Part shown: positions 41,703 through 49,755 of the stretch, piece after piece
Layout: each line of letters starts with the position of its first letter
Numbering within the stretch: position 1 is the first letter of the stretch
Source: Streptomyces bungoensis
GTDB taxonomy: Bacteria > Actinomycetota > Actinomycetes > Streptomycetales > Streptomycetaceae
Direction of reading: 5' to 3'
Assembly (NCBI RefSeq): GCF_001514215.1
Contig: NZ_KQ948852.1
Coordinates: 586,439-650,438, forward strand
DNA: 64,000 bases
Made by a program: the position numbers and the translations under genes
Notes under the pieces: model-generated
The model's database searches: none
What the model saw: the letters and a program-made list of their open reading frames with translations, nothing else
Told to the model about the DNA's origin: nothing

Positions 41703-42862
41703 CGCGCGACCTCCAGGACGGCGGCGTCGGCGCGCACCGCGTCGAAGGCGTCGCGGAGCACGGCCGCCTCCCGTTCGTCGGGCCCGGCCCCGCGGACGTG
41801 GGCGACGAAGTCCTCGGCGATCTGCTGGTCGCTGCGGCCCGCGAGCCGCCGGGCGTAGGAGACCTCGGGGTCGTCCGGGGCCCGCTCGGGCGCGAAGACG
41901 AGGCTGAGCGTGTGCGGGAAGCGCTCGGTGAGCCGGGCCATGGGGTCGGCCGGGCGGACCGCGTCGGTGAGGGTGGCCTCCACCCAGGCGTCCGTGTGGC
42001 GGGCCAGCGCCGGGTCGGCGAGCAGGTCCTCCAGGGTGCCCCGGATGCGGGCCAGCGGGCGCGGCGCCGGGCAGTCGAGGCGCTCGGCGCTGACGGCGCC
42101 GCCGGCGTCCAGGTCGACGAGCCACATGCTCTTGCGCTGGTCGGCCTCGGAGAAGGAGTAGGCGAGCGGGGAGCCCGAGTAACGCACGCGCTCGGTGAGG
42201 GTCTGGCAGCCGTGCAGGTGGCCGAGCGCCACGTAGTCGACGCCGTCGAAGACACCCGCGGGTACGGCGGCCACGCCGCCGACGGTGATGTCCCGCTCGC
42301 TGTCGCTGGCCCGGCCGCCGGTGACGAAGGCGTGGGCGAGGACGACGGACCGGGTGCCGGGCGCGCGCGTGGCGAGGTCGGCGCGGACCCGGTCCATGGC
42401 GGCCGCCAGCACGGCCTCGTGACCCGCCCGGTCGACGCCGAACTCGTCCTTGACCAGCGCCGGTTCGAGATAGGGCAGCCCGTAGAAGGCCACGTCCCCG
42501 TGGGCGTCCGCCAGCACCACCGGGGTGCCAGCCGCGGACGGCTCGGTGCGCAGGTGGATGCCCGCGCGGTCGATGAGCCCGGCGCCGACGCCGAGGCGGC
42601 GGGCGGAGTCGTGGTTGCCGGAGATCATCACCGTCGGCACGCCGAGGGCGGCGAGGCGGTGCAGGGCGTCGTCGAACAGCTCGACCGCGGCGAGCGGGGG
42701 CACCGCCCGGTCGTACACGTCCCCCGACACGACCACCGCGTCCACCGCGCGCTCGCGCACGGTGGCGACCAGGTGACCGATGAAGCCGGCCTGGGCCCCG
42801 AGCATGTTCACCCGGTGGAAGGACCGGCCCAGGTGCCAGTCGGACGTGTGCAGGATGCGCAT
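41699..42862 (-). CDS. sbcD: SbcD/Mre11-type exonuclease subunit
   Basis: A 387-residue metallophosphatase nuclease. Motif I HTSDWHLGRSF, motif II VSGDVYDRAVPP, motif III ISGNHDSARRL and later VVLAHAFVTGG / ALGHLHGCQ supply the two-manganese site; the C-terminus binds SbcC. First gene of the sbcD-sbcC pair. TAGTCT sits exactly 8 nt before the ATG and no ribosome site is present, so the message is probably leaderless. Confidence 0.95.
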   Translation of the reverse strand: MRILHTSDWHLGRSFHRVNMLGAQAGFIGHLVATVRERAVDAVVVSGDVYDRAVPPLAAVELFDDALHRLAALGVPTVMISGNHDSARRLGVGAGLIDRAGIHLRTEPSAAGTPVVLADAHGDVAFYGLPYLEPALVKDEFGVDRAGHEAVLAAAMDRVRADLATRAPGTRSVVLAHAFVTGGRASDSERDITVGGVAAVPAGVFDGVDYVALGHLHGCQTLTERVRYSGSPLAYSFSEADQRKSMWLVDLDAGGAVSAERLDCPAPRPLARIRGTLEDLLADPALARHTDAWVEATLTDAVRPADPMARLTERFPHTLSLVFAPERAPDDPEVSYARRLAGRSDQQIAEDFVAHVRGAGPDEREAAVLRDAFDAVRADAAVLEVAR

Positions 42863-42870
42863 GATCCCCG

Positions 42871-42876
42871 AGACTA
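42871..42876 (-). promoter_or_regulatory. -10 hexamer TAGTCT, 8 nt before sbcD
   Basis: Minus-strand TAGTCT with 8 nt to the sbcD ATG. The ~120-bp region upstream is AT-rich near 42955-42980, where further promoter elements may lie. Confidence 0.6.
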
Positions 42877-42991
42877 ACGGCCGGGTCTGACATCACGGGC
42901 GGTTACTCCCGTATCAGCCCGTCATCCCCCGCCCCCCACGGGAACGTTATGCCCGATTAGATACAAATACCGCTTTTTGCAAGGGTGTGTG

Positions 42992-43618
42992 TCATGCGTC
43001 TCCGTACGCCTCCCCGCCCAGTTCGAAGCCCGCCGTGCCGGCCGTCGCGTCCGCCAGCCACGCGCGGAAGGCGTCCACGTCCGCGTCCGGCAGCGCGATC
43101 CCGAGGGTGACGGCCTCGCCGTAGCGGGCGTCGCGCACCTCGCGTCCGGTGGCCCTGAGGTCGTTCTGCAGCTTGCCCGCGCGCTGGTGGTCGACGGTCA
43201 CCGTGGCCAGCCGGAAGCGGCGCCGGGTGCGGGTGCCGAGCACGTCGAGGGCCTCGCCGACCGCTCCGCCGTAGGCGCGGATGAGCCCGCCGGCGCCGAG
43301 CTTGACGCCGCCGTAGTAGCGGGTGACGACGGCGACGACGTACCGCATGTCACGGCGCAGCAGCATCTGGAGCATGGGGACGCCGGCGGTGCCGCCCGGT
43401 TCGCCGTCGTCGCTGGCCTTCTGGACGGAGGCGTCGGCGCCGATGACGTACGCCCAGCAGTTGTGCGTGGCGTCGGCGTGCTCCTTGCGCACGGCCGCGA
43501 TGAACCGCTGGGCCTCCTGCTCGGTGGCGGCGGGGGCGAGCGCGCACAGGAAGCGGGAGCGGTTGATCTCGGTCTCGTGCACGCCCGCGCGGGCGACGGT
43601 GCGGTACTCGTCCTGCAT
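42992..43618 (-). CDS. YigZ/IMPACT family protein
   Basis: A 208-residue UPF0029/IMPACT protein. The family signature VAVVTRYYGGVKLGAGGLIRAY is clear at about residues 95-116, after DDGEPGGTAG. Eukaryotic IMPACT regulates translation via Gcn1; bacterial members are RNA- or ribosome-associated proteins of unsettled function. A TAGGCT hexamer 6 nt before the ATG suggests leaderless transcription separate from the SixA gene upstream. Confidence 0.9.
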   Translation of the reverse strand: MQDEYRTVARAGVHETEINRSRFLCALAPAATEQEAQRFIAAVRKEHADATHNCWAYVIGADASVQKASDDGEPGGTAGVPMLQMLLRRDMRYVVAVVTRYYGGVKLGAGGLIRAYGGAVGEALDVLGTRTRRRFRLATVTVDHQRAGKLQNDLRATGREVRDARYGEAVTLGIALPDADVDAFRAWLADATAGTAGFELGGEAYGDA

Positions 43619-43624
43619 CCCGCC

Positions 43625-43630
43625 AGCCTA
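43625..43630 (-). promoter_or_regulatory. -10 hexamer TAGGCT, 6 nt before ATG 43618
   Basis: Minus-strand TAGGCT with 6 nt to the YigZ start, lying in the 35-bp gap after the SixA gene. Confidence 0.5.
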
Positions 43631-43653
43631 TGCGGCGCGCCGGACCGCCCTCG

Positions 43654-44238
43654 CTACCCCTTCCTCCCGCCCTTCTTCCCCTTCCTCTCCTTCTTCCGGT
43701 CCTTCTCGCCGCGCGGCACGGTGAACGACGTCAGCAGGGCCGTGCCCGGGCCGAGGGCCTGCCAGCCGGTGCCGCGCCAGGCCAGGACGGCGATCGCGGA
43801 GGTCGGGAACTTCGCGCGCGCCTGGTCGAGCGAGTCGTCGAGGCCGTCCCCGGCCAGCGCCAGGACCAGTTCCTGCACCCCCGGGTTGTGCCCGACCAGC
43901 AGCAGCGTCTCCACAGCGCGCGGGGTTTCGCGCACCACTTCGAGCAACTCGGGTGCGGCGGCCGCGTACAGCCGCCGGTCGTACCGCACCGGGGGCGGGG
44001 TGCCCCACTCGGCGGAGGTCAGTTCCCAGGTGCGGCGGGCGCGGGTGGCGGTGGAGCACAGGGCGAGGTCCGGCAGGCAGTCGGCCTCGGCGAGGGCCCG
44101 GCCGGCGGCCGGGGCGTCCCGCAGGCCGCGCGGCGCGAGCGGGCGGCGGTGGTCCGCCACGCCCTCCGGCCAGGCGGACTTGGCATGCCGCAGGACCACC
44201 AGCCGCCGCAGCGGGCCGGCGCCCGCCCGCTCGATCAC
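43654..44238 (-). CDS. SixA-type histidine phosphatase with lysine-rich tail
   Basis: A 194-residue histidine-phosphatase-superfamily protein. The catalytic RH motif is VVLRHAKSAWPEG (about residues 14-26) and the second histidine is in LLVGHNPGVQE. SixA members dephosphorylate phosphohistidine; the substrate here is unknown. The C-terminal 18 residues (GEKDRKKERKGKKGGRKG) are extremely basic, unlike the rest, and could bind nucleic acid or acidic membrane. The GTG start overlaps the stop of the upstream CysRS-like gene (GTGA). Confidence 0.88.
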   Translation of the reverse strand: MIERAGAGPLRRLVVLRHAKSAWPEGVADHRRPLAPRGLRDAPAAGRALAEADCLPDLALCSTATRARRTWELTSAEWGTPPPVRYDRRLYAAAAPELLEVVRETPRAVETLLLVGHNPGVQELVLALAGDGLDDSLDQARAKFPTSAIAVLAWRGTGWQALGPGTALLTSFTVPRGEKDRKKERKGKKGGRKG

Positions 44239-44972
44239 GACAGGCTCCCGATGTCGCGCGTGAGGTCCAGGGCGAGCAACCGGTCGGCGTGCGCGCAGGT
44301 CTCGAAGCGGGCGCCGTCCGGCAGGTCCGGGGCGCTCTCCACGTCGCGCAGCACGCGGAGCACGGCGGGCAGGTCGAGGTCGTCCTCCCAGGCGGCCCGC
44401 AGCCGCGCCCGCACGTGGTCGGGCACCGGCCGCGAGGGGTGCCGCGCCCAGCCGGCCACGGCCCGGCGCCAGTGGGCGAGCCGGCGTCCGGCCTCGTCCA
44501 GCACGCCGGCGTCGAGCCGCACCGGCTCGCTCCGCGGGACGGAGAGCAGCGCGAGGCGCAGGGCGGTGGGAGAGGAGAGGAGGGCCGCGAGCGGCGGCCG
44601 GCCCCCGGGCCAGAGCACGGGAGCCACCGTCAGCAGCGTCCCCGCCCCGGGCGCCCGGTCGCCCTCCGCCAGGACGTGGACCGCCTGGGCCTCCCCCAGG
44701 CCCGTCGCCAGATCGCGGCCGTCCTCGAAGGGGCGGATGGCGAGGGTGGTCGCGGCGCTGCGGAGTTCGGCCTGGTCACGGGGTGCGCTGAGGGTCGCCC
44801 AGACGGGGGTGCCGCCGATCTCCAGGGCGCGGACGAGGAGGTCGGCGGTGAGCAGGACACGCAGGGCCGTCGGGTCGAGGCCCGAGGCGTGGGCCTCGAT
44901 GCGGGTCAGGCCGCGCCGGGCGGGCGCGGCGGCGACGGGCTCACCGGTTCGGGCGTCGAGGATGCGCAGCAC
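44235..44972 (-). CDS. Hypothetical protein resembling a degenerate class I tRNA synthetase
   Basis: A 245-residue protein. The N-terminus (LRILDARTGEPV) and the ALRVLLTADLLVRALEIGG segment recall cysteinyl-tRNA synthetase or its MshC relative. However, HIGH, KMSKS and the zinc cysteines are absent and only two-thirds of the length is present. It cannot charge tRNA by the normal route; a binding or regulatory role is possible. The similarity is by eye and should be treated as tentative. GTG start at 44972 has TACGCT 6 nt upstream. Its stop overlaps the SixA start, so the two form an operon. Confidence 0.6.
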   Translation of the reverse strand: MLRILDARTGEPVAAAPARRGLTRIEAHASGLDPTALRVLLTADLLVRALEIGGTPVWATLSAPRDQAELRSAATTLAIRPFEDGRDLATGLGEAQAVHVLAEGDRAPGAGTLLTVAPVLWPGGRPPLAALLSSPTALRLALLSVPRSEPVRLDAGVLDEAGRRLAHWRRAVAGWARHPSRPVPDHVRARLRAAWEDDLDLPAVLRVLRDVESAPDLPDGARFETCAHADRLLALDLTRDIGSLS

Positions 44973-44978
44973 GGCCCG

Positions 44979-44984
44979 AGCGTA
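44979..44984 (-). promoter_or_regulatory. -10 hexamer TACGCT, 6 nt before GTG 44972
   Basis: Minus-strand TACGCT with 6 nt to the start of the CysRS-like/SixA operon. Confidence 0.5.
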
Positions 44985-45116
44985 GGCGTGCGGGCGGCCG
45001 TACGCGGGCACCTTGCGCCGATTCCGGGCGCTGTGGCGGGGTACCGGCGCGGGAATCAGCCCCTGACGGGCGCTGTTGCCCGGACGAATCTTCCCCGCGG
45101 CCTTGAGGAGGCGCGT

Positions 45117-45536
45117 GTGTACGGCGACGAAGCGACGGTCCGCAAAATCCTGACGGAACTGGGCGACACCTGGGCGGTGGTCGGCCTGTCCGCGAACCGC
45201 GGCCGGGCCGCGTACGGGGTGGCGCAGGTCCTGCAGCGGTTCGGCAAGCGGATCGTGCCGGTGCACCCCAAGGCGGAGACGGTGCACGGCGAGCAGGGGT
45301 ACGCCTCGCTCGCGGACATCCCGTTCGAGGTGGACGTGGTCGACGTGTTCGTCAACAGCGAGCTGGCCGGTGCGGTCGCCGGCGAGGCGGTGGCGAAGGG
45401 GGCGAAGGCGGTCTGGTTCCAGCTGGGCGTGGTGGACGAGGCGGCCTTCGAACGGACCCGGGCGGCGGGTCTGGACATGGTCATGGACCGCTGCCCGGCA
45501 ATCGAAATTCCCCGTCTGCCGCGACCCACGCCATGA
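45117..45536 (+). CDS. CoA-binding domain protein (YccU-like)
   Basis: A 139-residue Rossmann-type protein of the CoA_binding_2 family: WAVVGLSANRGRAAYGVAQ holds the nucleotide loop, then IVPVHPKAETVHGEQGYASL and VDVVDVFVNSE, ending with the conserved DRCPAIE segment. These small proteins bind CoA or nucleotides; the role is unknown. GTG at 45117 is chosen since GAGGAGG lies 5 nt upstream; the longer open frame lacks homology. Confidence 0.9.
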   Translation: MYGDEATVRKILTELGDTWAVVGLSANRGRAAYGVAQVLQRFGKRIVPVHPKAETVHGEQGYASLADIPFEVDVVDVFVNSELAGAVAGEAVAKGAKAVWFQLGVVDEAAFERTRAAGLDMVMDRCPAIEIPRLPRPTP

Positions 45537-45738
45537 CCTGTCTCACTGTCTTCTCACAATTCTCCGCTGAATATTGACATTCGACCCGTGGTCTGACCTG
45601 TGACAAGGCTCTCCCCAAGACGGGCAAGATCCCGGGTCAAATTTTGGCAACCGCTCTTCTGTCGGCACGGAAAGACTTCCTAACCTGTGGCGTCCTTGCT
45701 CGTTAATCCTGCGTTTACGATCTGAGAGGCCACTTGAC

Positions 45739-47376
45739 ATGGTGAAAGTCGACCATGCGGCGCCGGCTGCCACGAAAGCCCCGGGCGGCCTGCGCCGGGA
45801 CGTGGGGCTGATCGGACTGATGTGGGCCTCGGTGGGCTCCATCATCGGGTCCGGTTGGCTCTTCGGCGCCGAGAAGGCGGTCGTGGTGGCCGGTCCCGCG
45901 GCGATCATCTCGTGGGTGATCGGCGCGGTGGCCATCGTGCTGCTGGCGCTGGTGCACGCCGAACTCGGCGGCATGTTCCCGGTGGCGGGCGGCACCGCCC
46001 GCTACCCGCACTACGCGTTCGGCGGCCTGGCCGGCATGTCGTTCGGCTGGTTCTCCTGGCTCCAGGCGGCGACCGTGGCCCCGATCGAGGTCGAGGCCAT
46101 GATCGGGTACGCCAAGCACTGGAAGTGGGCCGACGGCCTGCAGCACGCCGACGGCACGCTTTCCACCAGCGGTTTCATCACCGCGGTCGTCCTGATGGCG
46201 ATCTTCGTCGCCGTCAACTTCTTCGGTGTCCGCGCCCTCGCGCACACCAACAGCGCCGCCACCTGGTGGAAGATCGCGGTCCCCCTCGCGGCGATCTTCA
46301 TCATCGCGATCGGCAACTTCCACCCGGGCAACTTCACCTCCGAGGGCTTCGCTCCGTTCGGCGCCAAGGGCGTGCTCGGCGCGATCAGCTCCAGCGGCAT
46401 CATCTTCGCCCTGCTCGGCTTCGAGCAGGCGATCCAGCTGGCCGGCGAGAGCCGCGACCCGAAGCGGGACCTGCCGCGCGCCACCCTCGGCTCGGTCGCG
46501 ATCGGCGCCGTGATCTACATCCTGCTGCAGGTCGTGTTCATCGTCGCGCTGCCGCACAGCTCCTTCGCGCACGGCTGGGCGAAGCTGGACTTCCCCGGCA
46601 TCAGCGGCCCCTGGGCGGGCCTGGCCACCGTGGTCGGCCTCGGCTGGCTGGGCTTCGTGCTCTACCTCGACGCGATCATCTCCCCCGGCGGCACCGGCCT
46701 GATCTACACCACCGCCACCTCCCGCGTCTCCTACGGCCTCGCGAAGAACGGCTACGCGCCGAAGCTGTTCGCCAAGACGGACAGCCGGGGCGTGCCGTGG
46801 TTCGGTCTGATCATCGCGTTCGTCACCGGCGTGATCTGCTTCCTGCCGTTCCCGAGCTGGCAGGAGCTGGTGGGCTTCATCACCTCGGCCAGCGTCCTGA
46901 TGTACGCGGGCGCGCCGCTGGCGTACGGCGTCTTCAGCGACCGTCTGCCGCACATGGAGCGTCCGTACCGGCTGCCCGCCGGCAAGATCGTCGCGCCGCT
47001 GTCGTTCGTGGTCGCCGACCTGATCATCTACTGGTCCGGCTGGGACACCCTGTGGCGCCTCGGCTTCGCGATCCTGCTCGGCTACGTGCTGCTGGGCTCC
47101 TACGCCTGGTACGCGATCCGCAAGAACCTGCCGGACGCCCCGCGGCTGGACTTCAAGGCGGCGCAGTGGCTGCCCGGCTACCTGCTGGGCATGGGCGCGA
47201 TCTCCTGGCTGGGCAGCTTCGGCGGCCGGGGCTACATCGCACTGTGGTGGGACATCCTGGTGGTGGCCGTCTTCTCGCTCGGCATCTACTACTGGGCCAA
47301 GGCCACCGCGTCGAAGCCCGAGGCGATCGAGCGCAGCATCGACGAGGTCGTGGTCACGGACGCCCCGGCGCACTGA
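45739..47376 (+). CDS. APC-family amino acid permease
   Basis: A 545-residue transporter with about 12-14 membrane helices. The N-terminal APC motif GLIGLMWASVGSIIGSGWLF is typical, and the central FALLGFEQAIQLAGESRDP is the conserved substrate loop. Layout resembles the aspartate-proton symporter (YveA) subgroup; the substrate is otherwise open. The ~200-bp region upstream (45537-45738) is AT-richer and includes TTGACA at 45574, but no matching -10 is convincing. A very strong terminator follows. Confidence 0.9.
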   Translation: MVKVDHAAPAATKAPGGLRRDVGLIGLMWASVGSIIGSGWLFGAEKAVVVAGPAAIISWVIGAVAIVLLALVHAELGGMFPVAGGTARYPHYAFGGLAGMSFGWFSWLQAATVAPIEVEAMIGYAKHWKWADGLQHADGTLSTSGFITAVVLMAIFVAVNFFGVRALAHTNSAATWWKIAVPLAAIFIIAIGNFHPGNFTSEGFAPFGAKGVLGAISSSGIIFALLGFEQAIQLAGESRDPKRDLPRATLGSVAIGAVIYILLQVVFIVALPHSSFAHGWAKLDFPGISGPWAGLATVVGLGWLGFVLYLDAIISPGGTGLIYTTATSRVSYGLAKNGYAPKLFAKTDSRGVPWFGLIIAFVTGVICFLPFPSWQELVGFITSASVLMYAGAPLAYGVFSDRLPHMERPYRLPAGKIVAPLSFVVADLIIYWSGWDTLWRLGFAILLGYVLLGSYAWYAIRKNLPDAPRLDFKAAQWLPGYLLGMGAISWLGSFGGRGYIALWWDILVVAVFSLGIYYWAKATASKPEAIERSIDEVVVTDAPAH

Positions 47377-47392
47377 CCGCACCCGGACCCGT

Positions 47393-47438
47393 GTGTCCCG
47401 TCAGCCCGGCGGCAGCCCCGCCGCGGCTGACGGGACAC
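47393..47438. terminator. Very strong bidirectional hairpin terminator
   Basis: Perfect 14-bp outer arms (GTGTCCCGTCAGCC and complement) stacked on a 6-bp inner stem (CGGCGG/CCGCCG) with a one-base bulge and 5-base loop. It lies between the convergent permease and ArsR genes. Confidence 0.9.
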
Positions 47439-47440
47439 CG

Positions 47441-47815
47441 TCATGTCCGGGCGTCCGGCGGACTCGTGAGGCGTTCGGCGAGGCGGTGGTCGGCCACCTT
47501 CAGCGCCTCGTCGACCAGCCGGCGCAGATGGCCGTCGCGCAGCGCGTAGACCACCCGGCGGCCCTCCTTGCGCGTGGTCACCAGCCCGGCCAGCCGCAGC
47601 CGGGCCAGGTGCTGGCTGACGGCGGGCCGGGCGGCGCCGCAGGCCCCGGTGAGCGTGGTGACGTCGGCCTCGCCCGCCGCCAGGACGTGCAGCAGGGTGA
47701 GGCGGGTGCGGTCGCCGAGCAGGGCGAGGAGGTCGGCCGCGACGGCGAACTGCTCGTCGCCCGCGGTGCGCTGCTGCTCATGATGCGCAGGTGATAGGTG
47801 CATGCGTGCGCTCAT
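47441..47815 (-). CDS. ArsR/SmtB-family metal-responsive repressor
   Basis: A 124-residue winged-helix repressor: DLLALLGDRTRLTLLHVL, recognition helix RPAVSQHLARLRLAGLV, wing TRKEGRRVVYAL. It lacks the ELCVCDL arsenic motif but has a cysteine (TGACGAARP) and a His-containing N-terminus (MHLSPAHHEQQ), fitting a Zn/Cd/Co/Ni sensor. It is divergent from the CDF metal exporter, the classic regulator-pump arrangement. Start at 47815, with a second ATG at 47803. Confidence 0.9.
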   Translation of the reverse strand: MSARMHLSPAHHEQQRTAGDEQFAVAADLLALLGDRTRLTLLHVLAAGEADVTTLTGACGAARPAVSQHLARLRLAGLVTTRKEGRRVVYALRDGHLRRLVDEALKVADHRLAERLTSPPDART

Positions 47816-47824
47816 ACGCACATA
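47803..47824. promoter_or_regulatory. Inverted repeat operator candidate overlapping the arsR start
   Basis: TGCGTGCG-CTCATA-CGCACATA: 5 perfect inner base pairs, 6 of 8 overall, in the 58-bp divergent region, covering the ArsR start codon. It is placed to repress both arsR and the CDF gene. Confidence 0.5.
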
Positions 47825-47873
47825 ATGGCCTCGTGGGCGCCGCACGTCCACTCCCGTACGGAAGGGGATCCCC

Positions 47874-48920
47874 GTGAGCGACCGGCACACCCATCGGCAC
47901 CACGAGACGCCGCACGGCCATGCCCACCCCTCCCCCGGCCTGCGCCACCGCCTCGGCCATCTGCTGACCCCGCACTCGCACGAGACCGCGGACAAGCTCG
48001 ATCCCGCCCTGGAGTCCTCGGCGCGGGGCATGCGGGCGCTGTGGGTCTCGCTGGCGGTGCTCGGCGCGACCGCGCTCGCGCAGGCGGTGGTGGTCGCGCT
48101 CTCCGGGTCGGTGGCGCTGCTCGGGGACACGGTGCACAACGCGGCGGACGCGCTGACGGCCGTACCGCTGGGCATCGCCTTCGTCCTCGGCCGGCGCGCG
48201 GCCACCCGCCGGTTCACCTACGGCTACGGGCGCGCCGAGGACCTGGCGGGGCTGGTGATCGTGCTGACCATCGCCGCCTCCGCGGCGTTCGCCGCCTGGA
48301 CGGCGGTCGGCCGGCTCCTCGACCCGCGTCCGGTCGCGCACCTGCCGGCGGTCGCGGTGGCCGCGCTGGTGGGGTTCGCGGGCAACGAGTGGGTCGCCCG
48401 GTACCGGATGCGGGTGGGCCGGGAGATCGGCTCGGCCGCGCTGGTCGCCGACGGGCTGCACGCCCGCACGGACGGCTTCGCCTCGCTGGCCGTGCTGCTG
48501 GGTGCCGGCGGCTCGGCGCTCGGGTGGCGCCTGGCCGACCCCGTGGTGGGGCTGGCGATCACGGCGGCGATCGCGCTGGTGCTGCGGGACGCGGCGCGGG
48601 AGGTGTTCCGGCGGGTGCTGGACGCCGTCGACCCGGCCCTGGTGGACCGGGCCGAGCAGGCGGTGCGCGCGGTGCCGGGGGTGCGGGGCGTGGGCGAGCT
48701 GCGGCTGCGGTGGATCGGGCACCGGCTGCGGGCCGAACTGGCGGTGGTGGTGGACGGCGGGGCGACGGTCCGAGAGGCCCACGCGATCGCCGTCGAAGCC
48801 GAGCACGCCCTGCTGCACGCCGTGCCGGGGCTCATGGCCGCGCTGGTGCACGCCGATCCCGCGCCGGTGCCGGGCGAGACGGACCCGCACCTGGCACTGG
48901 CCCACCACACGGCGGGCTGA
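47874..48920 (+). CDS. Cation diffusion facilitator metal efflux protein
   Basis: A 348-residue CDF transporter (ZitB/CzcD type) exporting Zn2+, Cd2+ or Co2+ in exchange for protons. A His-rich N-terminus (DRHTHRHHETPHGHAHP) probably binds metal. Six helices carry the metal-site motifs HNAAD (helix 2) and HARTD (helix 5), and a cytoplasmic dimerisation domain follows from about residue 250. GTG start with GGAAGGGG upstream. Its last ~270 bp are duplicated, in decayed form, immediately downstream. Confidence 0.93.
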   Translation: MSDRHTHRHHETPHGHAHPSPGLRHRLGHLLTPHSHETADKLDPALESSARGMRALWVSLAVLGATALAQAVVVALSGSVALLGDTVHNAADALTAVPLGIAFVLGRRAATRRFTYGYGRAEDLAGLVIVLTIAASAAFAAWTAVGRLLDPRPVAHLPAVAVAALVGFAGNEWVARYRMRVGREIGSAALVADGLHARTDGFASLAVLLGAGGSALGWRLADPVVGLAITAAIALVLRDAAREVFRRVLDAVDPALVDRAEQAVRAVPGVRGVGELRLRWIGHRLRAELAVVVDGGATVREAHAIAVEAEHALLHAVPGLMAALVHADPAPVPGETDPHLALAHHTAG

Positions 48921-48958
48921 CCTCCGCGGACGCCCGCACCCCACCCCCAGCCGCCGCC

Positions 48959-49160
48959 GACCGGGCCGAGCAGGTGGTGCCCGGTGTGTGCGGCGTGGGC
49001 GAGCCGCGGTGGATCGGGCTCCCGCTGCGAGCCGAGCCGGCGGTGATCGCCGTCGAAGCCGGGACACCCCCTGCCGCACGCCGCGCTGGCGCACACCGAC
49101 CCCGCGCCGGTGCCGGTCGACACGGACCCGCACCTGGCACCGGCCCACCACACGGCGGGC
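48959..49160 (+). pseudogene. Decayed tandem copy of the CDF gene 3' end
   Basis: Matches 48645-48917 of the intact gene, from GACCGGGCCGAGCAG through GCCGTCGAAGCC and GACGGACCC/GACACGGACCCGCACCTGGCA to CACACGGCGGGC. About 70 bp are missing in internal deletions, and there is no start. It corresponds to the C-terminal cytoplasmic domain. A remnant of tandem duplication like that beside bioD. Confidence 0.88.
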
Positions 49161-49165
49161 CGGGC

Positions 49166-49723
49166 TCAGGCGATCCCGAGCCCCTCGATCACCTCGGCGC
49201 CGGGCAGTTCGGCGAGGGCCTTGCCCGGCACGAGGAGCTTGCCGCGCCGGCGTCCGCTGCCGACCAGGACGTAGGGCAGGTCGACCACGGCCGGGTCCAG
49301 CAGGATCGGCCAGCCGGCGGGCAGCCCGACCGGGGTGATGCCGCCGTACTCCATGCCGGTCTCGCCGGTCGCGGTGTCCGCCGAGGCGAAGGAGGCCTTG
49401 CGGGCGCCGAGCCGGCGGCGCACGGCGCCGTTGACGTCGACCCGGGTGGTGGAGAGCACCAGGCAGGCCGCGAGCGTGGTCTCGCCGCCCCGCTTGCCGG
49501 CGACGACCACGCAGTTCGCCGACCGCTCCAGCAGGTCGCGCCCGTAGTGCTCGACGAAGACGGCCGTGTCGGCCCAGCGCGGGTCGGTGTCGACGTAGAC
49601 GATCCGGTCGGCGGGGACGCTGCCCCGCCAGTGGCGGACGGCCTGGGCGACCGGGGCGGTCAGCTCGTCGAGGCAGTCGGGTGCGGGTACGGCGGTGTCG
49701 AAGTCTCCGATGGGCGCGCGCAT
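49166..49723 (-). CDS. YbaK/EbsC-family aminoacyl-tRNA deacylase-like protein
   Basis: A 185-residue protein of the YbaK/tRNA-synthetase-associated domain family, which hydrolyses mischarged tRNAs. Visible: NCVVVAGKRGGETTLAACLVL (with the conserved lysine), FASADTATGETGMEYGGITPVGLP (the characteristic GG-x-x-P-x-G loop) and PYVLVGSGRRRGKLLVPG. Soluble. TAGCGT is exactly 6 nt before the ATG, so it is probably leaderless. Confidence 0.9.
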   Translation of the reverse strand: MRAPIGDFDTAVPAPDCLDELTAPVAQAVRHWRGSVPADRIVYVDTDPRWADTAVFVEHYGRDLLERSANCVVVAGKRGGETTLAACLVLSTTRVDVNGAVRRRLGARKASFASADTATGETGMEYGGITPVGLPAGWPILLDPAVVDLPYVLVGSGRRRGKLLVPGKALAELPGAEVIEGLGIA

Positions 49724-49729
49724 GCCCGC

Positions 49730-49735
49730 ACGCTA
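49730..49735 (-). promoter_or_regulatory. -10 hexamer TAGCGT, 6 nt before ATG 49723
   Basis: Minus-strand TAGCGT with 6 nt to the YbaK-family start; no ribosome site. Confidence 0.55.
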
Positions 49736-49755
49736 ACAGCACCGGCGGCGGCCGT

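Noticed and set aside
38766..41858. Kilobase-long open frame antisense to sbcC
   Set aside because: Repetitive Gly/Ala/Glu composition mirrors the coiled-coil codons of sbcC; no domain recognised.
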